A DNA stretch of 16,898 bases from the NCBI GenBank assembly GCA_044450465.1, contig JBIOJB010000065.1, forward strand, positions 1-16,898, given 5' to 3'. This document shows positions 6,138-13,031 of the stretch, piece after piece. The notes under the pieces were generated by a model. It saw only the letters and a program-made list of their open reading frames with translations, searched no databases and had not been told where the DNA came from. Within the stretch, counting starts at the first letter, position 1. Each line of letters begins with the position of its first letter. Source of the stretch: JBIOJB01 sp044450465 (GTDB lineage: Bacteria; Chloroflexota; Dormibacteria; Dormibacterales; Dormibacteraceae). The position numbers were made by a program, and so were the translations under genes.

Positions 6138-6805
6138 GTGGCGATGCCTGGATCTGTCGCATCCCTCGCTGCGCGCTCGAAGCCCTCGCAGCTGAGCATT
6201 CACTCGGCCGGCGCCCACAGGTTCTACTCGCGCTTCTCGCTGCCCTCTATGGCACCCGAGACGGCGGTACGGCGCCAGTGAGCATCACGCACCTCGCGGC
6301 GAAGACCTGCCTGCCAGCGCGAACGGTGCGAGTCGTGCTCAACGACTTGAAGGCGGCCGGCGTGCTCATCGAGGTTGAGGCGTCGCGCGGCAAGACGAGG
6401 AAGCTCCGTCTCCAACCCCGCACGGAATCCGTGCACGGTGCACCCAGCACGCAATCCGTGCGGACCCCCGAACCCGAATCGGTGCAGGGTCCCCGCCAAA
6501 TGCGTGCAGGGTCGGCGCCAAAAGCGCGCGCGGTACCCCGCACGGAATCCGTGCAGGCAACTAATGAAGAAGAATTTTCTGAGGAACTCTTTAAGAAGGG
6601 GCCCGGTCCTAACGGACAAAACGGTCACGCCCCGGCGCCAAGCGACGAGCAGCGAGCCCACATCGCCGCCCAGGCGAAGGCACTGGCTAGACGCCTCTCG
6701 ATGGGCCGCCCACCGCAACCCGCATACGAGCAGCAGCCTGAGCGCGACCCAGACGAGGTCGACCCGGATGACGTGAGTCTGCTGGCAAGCGAGGCCTCGA
6801 AGTGA
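6134..6805 (+). CDS. replication initiator-like winged-helix protein with embedded origin
   Basis: A 223-residue protein. Residues about 20-95 form a winged HTH typical of phage and plasmid initiators (PQVLLALLAALYG, then VSITHLAAKTCLPARTVRVVLNDLKAAGVLIEVE). Residues about 95-142 are a linker in which (T/E)SV(H/Q) recurs because the DNA beneath is a set of iterons. After that come an acidic/aromatic patch (NEEEFSEELFKK) coded by an A/T-rich tract, and a disordered charged C-terminus. The plan equals lambda O and similar initiators: N-terminal origin-binding domain, iterons within the gene, and a C-terminal part that may recruit the host helicase. It starts at a GTG overlapping the previous stop. 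No helicase or primase follows, so host replication enzymes would be needed. Confidence 0.75.
   Translation: MSGDAWICRIPRCALEALAAEHSLGRRPQVLLALLAALYGTRDGGTAPVSITHLAAKTCLPARTVRVVLNDLKAAGVLIEVEASRGKTRKLRLQPRTESVHGAPSTQSVRTPEPESVQGPRQMRAGSAPKARAVPRTESVQATNEEEFSEELFKKGPGPNGQNGHAPAPSDEQRAHIAAQAKALARRLSMGRPPQPAYEQQPERDPDEVDPDDVSLLASEASK
6420..6554 (+). repeat. six palindromic iterons inside the initiator gene
   Basis: The 15-mer GCACGGAATCCGTGC is a perfect inverted repeat around one central A and occurs identically at 6420-6434 and 6540-6554. Between them are a one-mismatch copy (6447-6461) and three weaker copies matching at about 10 of 15 positions (6471-6485, 6493-6507, 6515-6529). Centre spacing is 27, 24, 22, 22 and 25 bp, close to two helical turns. 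The array lies in the linker part of the initiator gene, as iterons do in phage lambda gene O. The repeated peptide motif is a by-product or a second constraint. Confidence 0.75.
6558..6597 (+). other. A/T-rich tract beside the iterons: candidate DNA-unwinding element
   Basis: By my count 28 of 40 bases are A or T, against roughly one third in the surrounding DNA, and the tract starts four bases after the last iteron. The top strand is purine-rich with runs such as AATTTT and GAAGAAGAA. Iterons followed by an A/T-rich strand-opening site is the standard origin plan of lambdoid phages and iteron plasmids. It stays in frame, coding the acidic patch of the initiator. Confidence 0.65.
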
Positions 6806-7062
6806 GCGCCCAGGGACGGCTGGCGGTCTTCTTGCCTGGCATGTTCGGGCATCTTCGGAGCGGTTGCCGGCGTGCTGCTGCCAGCGTTGCTGCCAAGTCG
6901 CGCTCATCGCCGCTGAATCGAAGTCGAATCGAGCGCTTTGACCCGCCGATTCAGTATCGTCCGCTGAACTCGCAGCGCGAAGATCTGGCTGAATTCCCTT
7001 TGCCTGCTCGAGTGCGCGCCTTTGGTCCCTTTTCTCCCACGTGCGCGGGCGGGAGGACGTGA
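6802..7062 (+). CDS. doubtful small protein between initiator and terminase-like gene
   Basis: An 86-residue frame that begins at a GTG overlapping the initiator's stop (GTGA) and ends in a TGA overlapping the next ATG (TGATG), which favours a real gene. Against it, the codon third positions are less GC-rich than in neighbouring genes, the protein is Arg/Ser/Pro-rich with no evident fold, and its middle is formed by an inverted copy of the 20-bp element found beside both att sites (6875-6894). The stretch may instead be mainly a cis-acting DNA region. No family is recognised. Confidence 0.4.
   Translation: MSAQGRLAVFLPGMFGHLRSGCRRAAASVAAKSRSSPLNRSRIERFDPPIQYRPLNSQREDLAEFPLPARVRAFGPFSPTCAGGRT
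6875..6894 (-). repeat. inverted internal copy of the att-proximal 20-mer
   Basis: The minus strand reads GGCAGCAACGCTGGCAGCAG, identical over 20 bases to 16589-16608 and one base longer than the matching part of the copy at 3244. It lies about 280 bp after the A/T-rich tract and 170 bp before the terminase-like gene. It could be a further binding site of the recombination or regulatory protein that uses the att-side copies. Confidence 0.55.
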
Positions 7063-7553
7063 TGGCCCAGTCTGCCGGTGCGCCTGCGGTAGCGACCAAA
7101 GATCGCGGGAAGACCACGTTGTCGCTTGCAGCACGAGAACAGAGGGCTCTGGCGCCGAGGCGGCACGGATTATTCGCGAAGTCTGCGAGCGAGACCCGGA
7201 TTCGGGCTTACAGGGCTGGTCGGTTGATAAGGCGGCTTGAGTTGGTGCTCGAATCGCAAGGTCGGCCGCTGACCGAGGAGCAGATCCCGGCGGCGCGTTC
7301 GTGGGCGGAACTCGGCGTCGTGGCCGACCAGGTCTTCGCGGCCCTGCAGGTGAGCTTCAAGAAGGGCGAGACGCCCTCGCCGAGGCTGCTGGACGCCTGG
7401 CGAGGGATGCAGCGCGACCGGTTGCAGCATGCGACGGCACTGGGCTTGACCCCGATGGCCAAGGCGGAGCTGGCCACGTCGATGACGGACCTGCAGAGAG
7501 CCATGGAGGTCCGGGCGGCGCAAGAGCGGCTCAGGGCGAGAGAGCCGCGATGA
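7062..7553 (+). CDS. terminase small subunit-like protein (tentative)
   Basis: A 163-residue protein starting at ATG 7062 with GGGAGG (7051-7056) five bases upstream. It has a basic N-terminus with RHGLFAKSAS (about 34-43), central helices (about 48-100) and ALGLTPMAKAEL at 126-137. The last segment resembles the LGLTPxxRxxL signature near the C-terminus of P27-type terminase small subunits, and the all-helical layout and size agree. A TerS recognises the DNA to be packaged; satellites such as SaPIs carry their own to redirect a helper's packaging motor. No large-subunit ATPase follows. The match rests on a short motif, so another phage-associated helical family is possible. Confidence 0.42.
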   Translation: MAQSAGAPAVATKDRGKTTLSLAAREQRALAPRRHGLFAKSASETRIRAYRAGRLIRRLELVLESQGRPLTEEQIPAARSWAELGVVADQVFAALQVSFKKGETPSPRLLDAWRGMQRDRLQHATALGLTPMAKAELATSMTDLQRAMEVRAAQERLRAREPR

Positions 7554-7762
7554 ACGACACCCAGATGACCCGGCAGCGCGACATCTCACGCGTCCTCACC
7601 GCGGTCCAGCTCATGCTGGCGTGGGGTCTATTCCCCGAGGACATCCTTGCCCGGCTCGAGGCGGTCTTGGTCGATGTCGACCTCAGCGCGCTCGCGGGCG
7701 TACTGCCAGCTGGATCCGTCGGCGGGGAAGTTTCCGGCAGAAACCGAGGACCGAAGACGTGA
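7550..7762 (+). CDS. small hypothetical protein
   Basis: A 70-residue protein whose ATG overlaps the previous stop (ATGA) and whose stop overlaps the next GTG (GTGA). Residues 10-55 look like two amphipathic helices (RDISRVLTAVQLMLAWGLFP and DILARLEAVLVDVDLSALAG); the tail is Gly/Ser/Arg-rich. There is no recognised family and no clear membrane helix. Only its place in the array supports it. Confidence 0.6.
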   Translation: MNDTQMTRQRDISRVLTAVQLMLAWGLFPEDILARLEAVLVDVDLSALAGVLPAGSVGGEVSGRNRGPKT

Positions 7763-8055
7763 GCCCCGAGCGAGGCACGCTCAAGTACGCGGTGAGCGGG
7801 CCCATCATCACTTCGCACGCATTGCAGCGGTGGGTTGAACGAGTCGTGCCGGGCGCAAGCGAAGGCCAGGCCGAAACCCAGCTCCTGAACTTCCTCGAGC
7901 TCGGCGAGGATCTAAAAGAAGTACCCAACTGGATCCGGGGATCCCTGTTTCTGGGCGACCAATACATCGTCTGCGCGGCGTGGCCAGGCGTGGTGCTCCG
8001 TGTCCACGACCGCGACCATCGTCCGGTGGTCCTCACCGTCCTGGTGAAGCCGTGA
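7759..8055 (+). CDS. hypothetical protein with a small toxin-like alpha/beta fold
   Basis: A 98-residue protein starting at the GTG at 7759 (overlap with the previous stop). The order of elements, a first part with SHALQRWVERVVPGA and later strands SLFLGDQYIVCAAW, GVVLRVHDRD and PVVLTVLVKP, recalls small phage proteins whose HAxxRWxERV start precedes a RelE/BrnT-like beta sheet. I cannot assign a family with confidence. No antitoxin-like partner is obvious next to it, which argues against a classic toxin-antitoxin pair. It ends in a GTGA overlap with the next gene. Confidence 0.6.
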   Translation: MSPERGTLKYAVSGPIITSHALQRWVERVVPGASEGQAETQLLNFLELGEDLKEVPNWIRGSLFLGDQYIVCAAWPGVVLRVHDRDHRPVVLTVLVKP

Positions 8056-8588
8056 ACACACATGTCGCATACCGCGCTGGCCTTGTCTTGGGCGCGCCGG
8101 TGAACATCGTCCGCCGGCGGACGTGGCTCGCGGTCGTGGAGCAGGAAATTGGGAGCGATCGCTTCCTGGTCCGGGACCTGCGCACGTGGGGAGGACGCGA
8201 CTGGCCGGCGATCGCGACCGACATCAGTCGCGTGCTCGTCGACGCCTTGACCTACGCCGACGTTCCCCGCCTGGTCGTGGACCTCCGGGCCGGCGAGCCA
8301 GCACTCATCCCATTTCACACGCTGCGCCGCGAAGGCTTCATCCCGAAACTGGTCGCGCTGCCAGAAAAGGCGCGCCGGGTCGACCTGGTGGCTGAGGTGA
8401 TCGAGCGCGCAGCTGCAGGCCTGGTCGAGGTCGAAGACGGCACGGTGCCTGAGGATCCACTTGCGCTGCGTGCAATCGGGCTCGCCGTTCACGACCGCCC
8501 GCGCAGCACGTACTTCCGGCACTCCAATCGCCTCTCGGTGGAGCAGTTGACCCGCGAAACGTTCAGGCGCCAGGAGGCGCCGAGGTAG
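8052..8588 (+). CDS. possible stand-alone terminase nuclease-like (RNase H fold) domain protein
   Basis: A 178-residue protein, GTG start overlapping the preceding stop. The predicted strand and helix order resembles the C-terminal RNase H-type nuclease of terminase large subunits: opening strand YRAGLVLGAPV (8-17), TWLAVVEQE (24-32), RFLVRDLRTWGG (37-48), a helix, then RLVVDLRAGEPALIPFHTLR (73-92) where the VVD...G...L pattern matches the second motif, and a helix before GLVEVEDG. D77 could be the second acidic residue, but the first catalytic Asp is not seen (LGAPVN in its place), and there is no Walker ATPase part. It may be an inactive relic, a recognition factor, or an unrelated RNase H-like protein. 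Confidence 0.4.
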   Translation: MNTHVAYRAGLVLGAPVNIVRRRTWLAVVEQEIGSDRFLVRDLRTWGGRDWPAIATDISRVLVDALTYADVPRLVVDLRAGEPALIPFHTLRREGFIPKLVALPEKARRVDLVAEVIERAAAGLVEVEDGTVPEDPLALRAIGLAVHDRPRSTYFRHSNRLSVEQLTRETFRRQEAPR

Positions 8589-8590
8589 CG

Positions 8591-8929
8591 ATGGACGTGA
8601 TGTTCCGGCCCATCCTCATCGGTGACGCAAGGCCCGTGCTCAAGTCACTGGCGGTCGCTGTCGATGAGGACCCGCTGGACATCGACGAGGAGCAGGTGCT
8701 CGCGGCCGACGTCGTCAGCCGGGTGCGCAAGTCACTGGACGAGTCGACCATGACCGAGGCCTCCGCCCCGACGATCGACGTCCGGATCTACATCGGCGCC
8801 GATGGCTCGCTCCACACCGATGACAGCCAATTTGTGGACTTCGTCGCCGTTCTCGATGAGCTCGTCAACGCCGTGGCGGTCACGCGCATCGCAGCTTTGA
8901 TCAACAAGATTCGGAACAAGGAGATCTAA
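8591..8929 (+). CDS. hypothetical acidic protein
   Basis: A 112-residue protein starting at ATG 8591, with GAGG (8582-8585) five bases upstream. The first half is acidic (VDEDPLDIDEEQVLAADVV); the second holds two strands (TIDVRIYIGADGSLHTDD) and a helix with a basic end (TRIAALINKIRNKEI). I do not recognise the family. It follows the nuclease-like gene by two bases and precedes the Ig-domain gene by two bases, so it may belong to a structural or packaging block. Confidence 0.65.
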   Translation: MDVMFRPILIGDARPVLKSLAVAVDEDPLDIDEEQVLAADVVSRVRKSLDESTMTEASAPTIDVRIYIGADGSLHTDDSQFVDFVAVLDELVNAVAVTRIAALINKIRNKEI

Positions 8930-8931
8930 CG

Positions 8932-9222
8932 ATGGCACTCACAATCAGCCAGAGCGGCGGCTTCACCCTCAAGACCGATGGCCTCGGGCGCGTCCGAGGC
9001 GGCAGCGGCGGACATGTCGTTTTCAGCGCCAGCGGTGGCACGGCTCCGTACACATTCGCGCTCGTGGCCGGCGCCCTACCGCCCGGCTGCTCGCTCACGA
9101 CGGACGGGGTCATACGGTCGGTAGGCACGGCGCGCGGCGCGGCGCTGGTCAGGATCCGCGCGGTCGATTCCGCGACCCCGCCCGCCTTCGTCGACAGCGA
9201 CCAGACGGTGACGATCTCATGA
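8932..9222 (+). CDS. single Ig-like (He_PIG type) domain protein
   Basis: A 96-residue protein with a strong ribosome site (AAGGAG, 8918-8923). Nearly the whole chain is one putative Ig domain of the He_PIG kind: GTAPYTFALVAGALPPGCSL is its classic signature, followed by GVIRSVGTARGAALVRIRAV and a last strand QTVTIS. There is no signal peptide. Ig domains are common on phage capsid-decoration and tail proteins, where they bind weakly to cell-surface sugars; a free single-domain form could decorate a particle. It may also be a small scaffold of other use. Confidence 0.65.
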   Translation: MALTISQSGGFTLKTDGLGRVRGGSGGHVVFSASGGTAPYTFALVAGALPPGCSLTTDGVIRSVGTARGAALVRIRAVDSATPPAFVDSDQTVTIS

Positions 9223-9974
9223 TCGAGCAGCTTCCCGAAGTTTTCGCCGAGCTCGAGCGCCTGAACGCCCTGCCCGCCCACCTCGTTCCGGATCGCCTTC
9301 GTGCGGCCGTCCTCGATACTGCGGCCGCGGCTGCAGCACATCGGCAGCACGCCGAGAAAGTCGCGGAGGCCAGCGCGGCAGCGACCTCGGCCGGCCAGGC
9401 GGGTGATCTCGCCGCGGCTGAGCTGGCAGCATCCACACTGAACGGCTTGGCGCTTGTCGGTCGGTACGTTCCACACGCTCATGTCGACCCCGGCGCCGTC
9501 GCCGAAGCGCTCGACGGAGCTCGCGAGGCCGTGCGGGTGGCCCGAGGGGATATCCCGCCCGTCTTGGCTGTCGAGTACGCGCTCGAGCTCGCCGCCTGGC
9601 ACAGCCTCGGCGGGCTGCCGGCGAATATCACCGGCGGCGTTCCGGAGTCGCTTGGATCCGACCTGACTGCCCGGGCTCACGCCGAGCAGATCAGCGCGGA
9701 GCAGAAGAGCCTGGCCGCCGGCATCGCAACATGGAACCGCGGACAGGGCGAGGTGCTCACGCTCCTCGGCACAGCCGCGAGTTTCATCCAGCAGTGCCGC
9801 GAGCTCGCTCAGAGAACTGCGGCCGTCAACGCGATCCTGCGGCAGGCAAACACAGACAGGCGAGCAGCAGGCCTCAGCTGGAGGGCACCCGACAGTTACT
9901 CATCACCAGCATGCGCAGCACTCAAAGAATTTCGCGCCGCTGAGTCGGCGCTGGAGGTAGCGACGACACCATGA
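9219..9974 (+). CDS. Ala-rich helical hypothetical protein
   Basis: A 251-residue protein; its ATG overlaps the Ig gene's stop. It is highly alpha-helical and Ala-rich, with long helices at about 20-75, 95-130, 150-165 and 172-215. No membrane helix, signal peptide or known motif is seen. It does not look like an HK97 capsid protein, a portal or a scaffold-protease fusion. A tail-assembly chaperone or scaffold-like role would fit a helical protein before a tape measure gene, but this comes from position only. Confidence 0.65.
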   Translation: MIEQLPEVFAELERLNALPAHLVPDRLRAAVLDTAAAAAAHRQHAEKVAEASAAATSAGQAGDLAAAELAASTLNGLALVGRYVPHAHVDPGAVAEALDGAREAVRVARGDIPPVLAVEYALELAAWHSLGGLPANITGGVPESLGSDLTARAHAEQISAEQKSLAAGIATWNRGQGEVLTLLGTAASFIQQCRELAQRTAAVNAILRQANTDRRAAGLSWRAPDSYSSPACAALKEFRAAESALEVATTP

Positions 9975-10795
9975 GCGATTTTGCCTTGAGTCCTCTCGAA
10001 CGGCGGAACGGTCTGAGCCCGGAGCGAATGCGTCAGCGGGCGGCTGCGAACGCCTCGCTGATCATTCAGGCGCGGCGGCTCGGCGCCACCTCGGTCGTCA
10101 GGAAGGCCGTCGCGGGCGGCCAGCGTTTGATGATCTATGACGCGCGGCTCAACCTGCTGGGCAGCATCGACATCACCTCGATGAGCACGGCTCTGGTTTC
10201 CGAAATCGAGCGTGCCTGCGTGGCGAGCCCAGGCGTGTACCAGCGTCAGGCCGTTGAGAACCCGCGGCCTGTCCGGAAGGCCTCTAAGAAGGCGCCCGTG
10301 CTCGACCTCTACGACAAGGCCGGGAGCTACGTCGCTTACGCAGATCCGGGCGATGTGCGAACAGTCGCGAAGGCGGGCGACATTGCGGAGTACTTCTCTA
10401 GCGGCGGCGAGGCCGTCTTTGTGAATCCCAAGGACATCATCGAGCTCGCCACCGCCAAGCCCACGGCGCGTCGGCCGCCGTCCCGGCCCGCCGCGCCTGT
10501 GGCCAGTGCCGAACCCTCGCCAGAGGCGGTTCAAAAGGCGGTGAATGTGCTCCAGGCCCGCGGTGCGTCATCGGAGCAACTTCGTCATGCGCTTGGGGTT
10601 CTGAAGCGGTGGTCTGGCGCTGGGCCAGCGACTCGAGGACTGATGGCTCGAGCAGCGGCGAGCTTAGGCCCGGTCAGCAAGGCCATCACGCCAGCGCCCC
10701 GTCCATCCGCGAGCTCGGGCGCCTCGGTCACCGTCGACGGTCGGAGAATCCAGCCGCAGCGTCGCGCCGATGGCACTCTGGTCTTTCGCACGTGA
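9971..10795 (+). CDS. hypothetical protein with two globular parts and a Pro-rich linker
   Basis: A 274-residue protein, ATGA overlap at its start. Residues about 20-85 form an alpha/beta part (GGQRLMIYDARLNLLGSIDI), about 105-160 a second one (VLDLYDKAGSYVAYADPGDV, then GGEAVFVNPKDIIELA), followed by a Pro/Ala linker (about 162-185), helices, and a short C-terminal hairpin (VTVDGRRIQPQRRADGTLVF). The two alpha/beta parts may be related to each other: each runs strand, (Y)D, L/Y, then Gly or Tyr, strand. I cannot name a family. It is a plausible structural or minor tail component, by position only. Confidence 0.62.
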   Translation: MSDFALSPLERRNGLSPERMRQRAAANASLIIQARRLGATSVVRKAVAGGQRLMIYDARLNLLGSIDITSMSTALVSEIERACVASPGVYQRQAVENPRPVRKASKKAPVLDLYDKAGSYVAYADPGDVRTVAKAGDIAEYFSSGGEAVFVNPKDIIELATAKPTARRPPSRPAAPVASAEPSPEAVQKAVNVLQARGASSEQLRHALGVLKRWSGAGPATRGLMARAAASLGPVSKAITPAPRPSASSGASVTVDGRRIQPQRRADGTLVFRT

Positions 10796-11124
10796 CGAAA
10801 TCTTTCCCGCAGAAATCACTGCAGGCCAAGGCCCTAAAGCGAGGCCTGGCGCTCGGTCGCGCAATTGCCCGCATGTCCGACGCTGCGAACAGCGGGAAGG
10901 CCTCCGAGGCGCGGCCGTCGACTGAAGCAATGGTGCGGGCGGCTGTCGAGCTCGGCCGCTCGTTTCCGAGAAAAAGCGCTGAACATCGCGAGCTCGCCAC
11001 ACTTGCTGCCGCCGGCCGCGAGATGCTGGCGGCCCTCGGCGTCGACGACGCACGCCTCACCGCCGCCGGCGCTCAGGTGGTCGAGTCCTTCAGGCGAGTG
11101 ATGCCACTTCTCGGAGGTGCCTGA
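10792..11124 (+). CDS. hypothetical helical protein upstream of the tape measure gene
   Basis: A 110-residue protein starting at GTG 10792 (GTGA overlap); a longer open frame in the same phase is a shadow of the previous gene. It has a basic N-terminus (MTKSFPQKSLQAKALKRG) and three or four Ala/Leu-rich helices. In tailed phages the gene just before the tape measure gene usually codes the tail-assembly chaperone G/GT; size and place agree, but no slippery frameshift sequence or motif supports it. Its stop overlaps the tape measure ATG as TGATG. Confidence 0.6.
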   Translation: MTKSFPQKSLQAKALKRGLALGRAIARMSDAANSGKASEARPSTEAMVRAAVELGRSFPRKSAEHRELATLAAAGREMLAALGVDDARLTAAGAQVVESFRRVMPLLGGA

Positions 11125-13031
11125 TGCTCCCGCCTTTGGTCGGGGTGCTGACGGGTAATGTGGCGGGATTTGTTGCGGCGATGGGTGAGGCGAGAGCCTC
11201 TGCAGCGTCGACCTCGAGCTCGAGCTCGGCCGCGCTGGGCGGCATGACAGCTCTCGGAAAGGCGGCGTTCCTCGGTCTCGCCGGCGCCGCAGTCGTCGGG
11301 GGTATCGCAGCGGTGAAGATGGCCGGCGACTTCCAAGCCTCCATGACCCAGCTGGTCACTGGCGCCGGTGAGACCAAGGCAAACATCGGCCTGGTCTCGA
11401 AGGGCATCCTCGACATGGCTGCGGAGGTCGGCACATCCGCTCAGGACCTCGCGAGTGGCATGTACAGCATCGAGTCGTCCGGCTACCGCGGCGCCGGAGC
11501 GCTCAACGTTCTGAAGACCGCAGCTGAAGGTGCGAAGGTCGGCCACGCGGACCTCGCGACTGTGTCCAACGCGCTGACCGCAGCGATGAAGGACTACCAG
11601 CTGCCGGCCGGGGCTGCCGTCAAGGTGACGAACACCCTGATCGCCGCGGTCGGTGCCGGCAACATGCACATGCAGGACCTCGCTGGCGCCATGGGAACCG
11701 TGGGGCCCGCGGCAGCCACCGCGAAGGTCAGCCTCGCCGAGGTGACTGCGGCGATCGCCACCATGACCGTGCAGGGCACTCCGGCGGCTGACGCTGCCAC
11801 GTACCTGCGCCAGACCATCCTGCAGATGGAGAACCCGTCTGCGAAGGCCCAGAAGGCCCTGCGCGACGTCGGCCTCTCCGGCCGGCAGCTGGCTGAGGAC
11901 CTCGGCAAGAAGGGCCTGGCGGCGACGCTTGCTGAGGCCACAGAGGCAATCGGAAAGAAGTTTCCGGCCGGATCCTCGGAGTACATCTCTCACCTGGCCG
12001 ACATGGTCGGCGGCACCAAGTCCATGCAGGCGGCGCTCGAACTGACGGGCGGCAACATGGCCACCTTCCGAGGCAACATCAAGACCGTTGCGGGCGCTGC
12101 CGCGCAAGGTGGCGACTCGGTTGCCGGCTGGGCGGACACTCAGAAGGACTTCAACTTCCAGGTGGAGCAGGCGAAGGCATGGGTCGGTGCGCTTGGGATC
12201 CAAGTCGGCCTGGTCCTGATCCCATTCCTTCAGAAGGGGATCCAGATCGGCGGGCAGTTCGTCGGCTTCTTGAAGTCCCATACCGAGATGGCCAAGATGC
12301 TCGGCGCAGCAATCGCTGGGCCGTTGGTGTTCGCGATCGGCGCCTACACGGTGGGCATGATCCAGGCGGCGATCGCGTCCATACCTATGGTCGTCGCGTT
12401 CATTGCGTTGAACGCACCGATCATCGCCATCATCGCGGCGATCGCACTTCTGTCAGCTGGTGTGGTCTACGCCTATGACCACTGGGGCTGGTTCCGTGGC
12501 GCGGTCAACGCCGCCGGCACCGACCTCAAGGCCTTCATCGGCTGGCTGGGTTCGGTGGTGCCGCCGATCTGGAACGCCTTCACCTCGGACGTCAGCAATG
12601 CCTGGAACGGGCTCAAGGCCTTCGGTACCTGGGTCTCCAACACCTTCGGACCGATCCTCAATGCGATGGGGGGCGGCTTGCAGGCTGCAGGTGGATTCCT
12701 GAACGCGATCAACCCGTGGGCCAAGCACTCGCCCTCGCTGGTGGAGAACGTCCTGTCGGGAACGACGGCGATCGCCGGGCACTACCAGACGATGGCCCGC
12801 TCCGTGCAGGGCAGCATGGGCTCGGTTGGTCAGTCGCCGGCGACCACAGGGGGAGCGCTCGCGTCATTGGCTGGCGCGGCCGCAGGCGCAACTGCGTCGC
12901 CGGCGTCGGGCTCGCCGATCTCCCTCTCGCGCAACTACCAGCTGCAGCAGCTGGTCCAGCTACTCACCGACATCCGAGCGAGCCAGATGCGCATGGAACG
13001 GGTGGGCTCTATCCACTCGATATGGACATGA
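11124..13031 (+). CDS. phage tail tape measure protein (TP901 / PhageMin_Tail type)
   Basis: A 635-residue protein with GGAGG six bases before the ATG. A hydrophobic N-terminal segment (about 45-65) leads into the TP901 core (about 65-335: MAGDFQASMTQLVTGAGE, MAAEVGTSAQDLASGMYSI, DYQLPAGAAVKVTNTLIAAV, NMHMQDLAGAMGTVGPAAA). Two or three membrane-type helices follow (about 393-450), and then a Trp/Gly region ending in NPWAKHSPSLVENV, a common C-terminal motif of these proteins. Tape measures set tail length and pass into the cell envelope during DNA entry. At 635 residues it is on the short side and would fit a short flexible siphovirus-like tail. No tail tube, terminator or baseplate gene is recognised nearby. 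Confidence 0.92.
   Translation: MLPPLVGVLTGNVAGFVAAMGEARASAASTSSSSSAALGGMTALGKAAFLGLAGAAVVGGIAAVKMAGDFQASMTQLVTGAGETKANIGLVSKGILDMAAEVGTSAQDLASGMYSIESSGYRGAGALNVLKTAAEGAKVGHADLATVSNALTAAMKDYQLPAGAAVKVTNTLIAAVGAGNMHMQDLAGAMGTVGPAAATAKVSLAEVTAAIATMTVQGTPAADAATYLRQTILQMENPSAKAQKALRDVGLSGRQLAEDLGKKGLAATLAEATEAIGKKFPAGSSEYISHLADMVGGTKSMQAALELTGGNMATFRGNIKTVAGAAAQGGDSVAGWADTQKDFNFQVEQAKAWVGALGIQVGLVLIPFLQKGIQIGGQFVGFLKSHTEMAKMLGAAIAGPLVFAIGAYTVGMIQAAIASIPMVVAFIALNAPIIAIIAAIALLSAGVVYAYDHWGWFRGAVNAAGTDLKAFIGWLGSVVPPIWNAFTSDVSNAWNGLKAFGTWVSNTFGPILNAMGGGLQAAGGFLNAINPWAKHSPSLVENVLSGTTAIAGHYQTMARSVQGSMGSVGQSPATTGGALASLAGAAAGATASPASGSPISLSRNYQLQQLVQLLTDIRASQMRMERVGSIHSIWT

Noticed and set aside
6420..6554. 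Iteron cluster as a CRISPR array
   Set aside because: Repeats are short palindromes only 22-27 bp apart inside a gene, with no unique 30-bp spacers and no cas genes.
6224..7117. 297-residue minus-strand frame
   Set aside because: Crosses the initiator, iterons and next gene; no recognisable domain or ribosome site.
7759..8055. Toxin-antitoxin pair with the 70-residue gene upstream
   Set aside because: The upstream protein lacks a DNA-binding antitoxin motif, and both genes are simply part of the long coupled array.
7683..8522. 279-residue minus-strand frame
   Set aside because: Antisense to three overlapping plus-strand genes; low-complexity Arg/Pro/His content.
8901..9680. 259-residue minus-strand frame
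   Set aside because: Antisense to the Ig-domain and helical-protein genes, which have good starts and coupled overlaps.
11073..12281. 402-residue minus-strand frame
   Set aside because: Shadow of the tape measure gene in GC-rich DNA; composition is His/Arg/Gly-rich with no domain.
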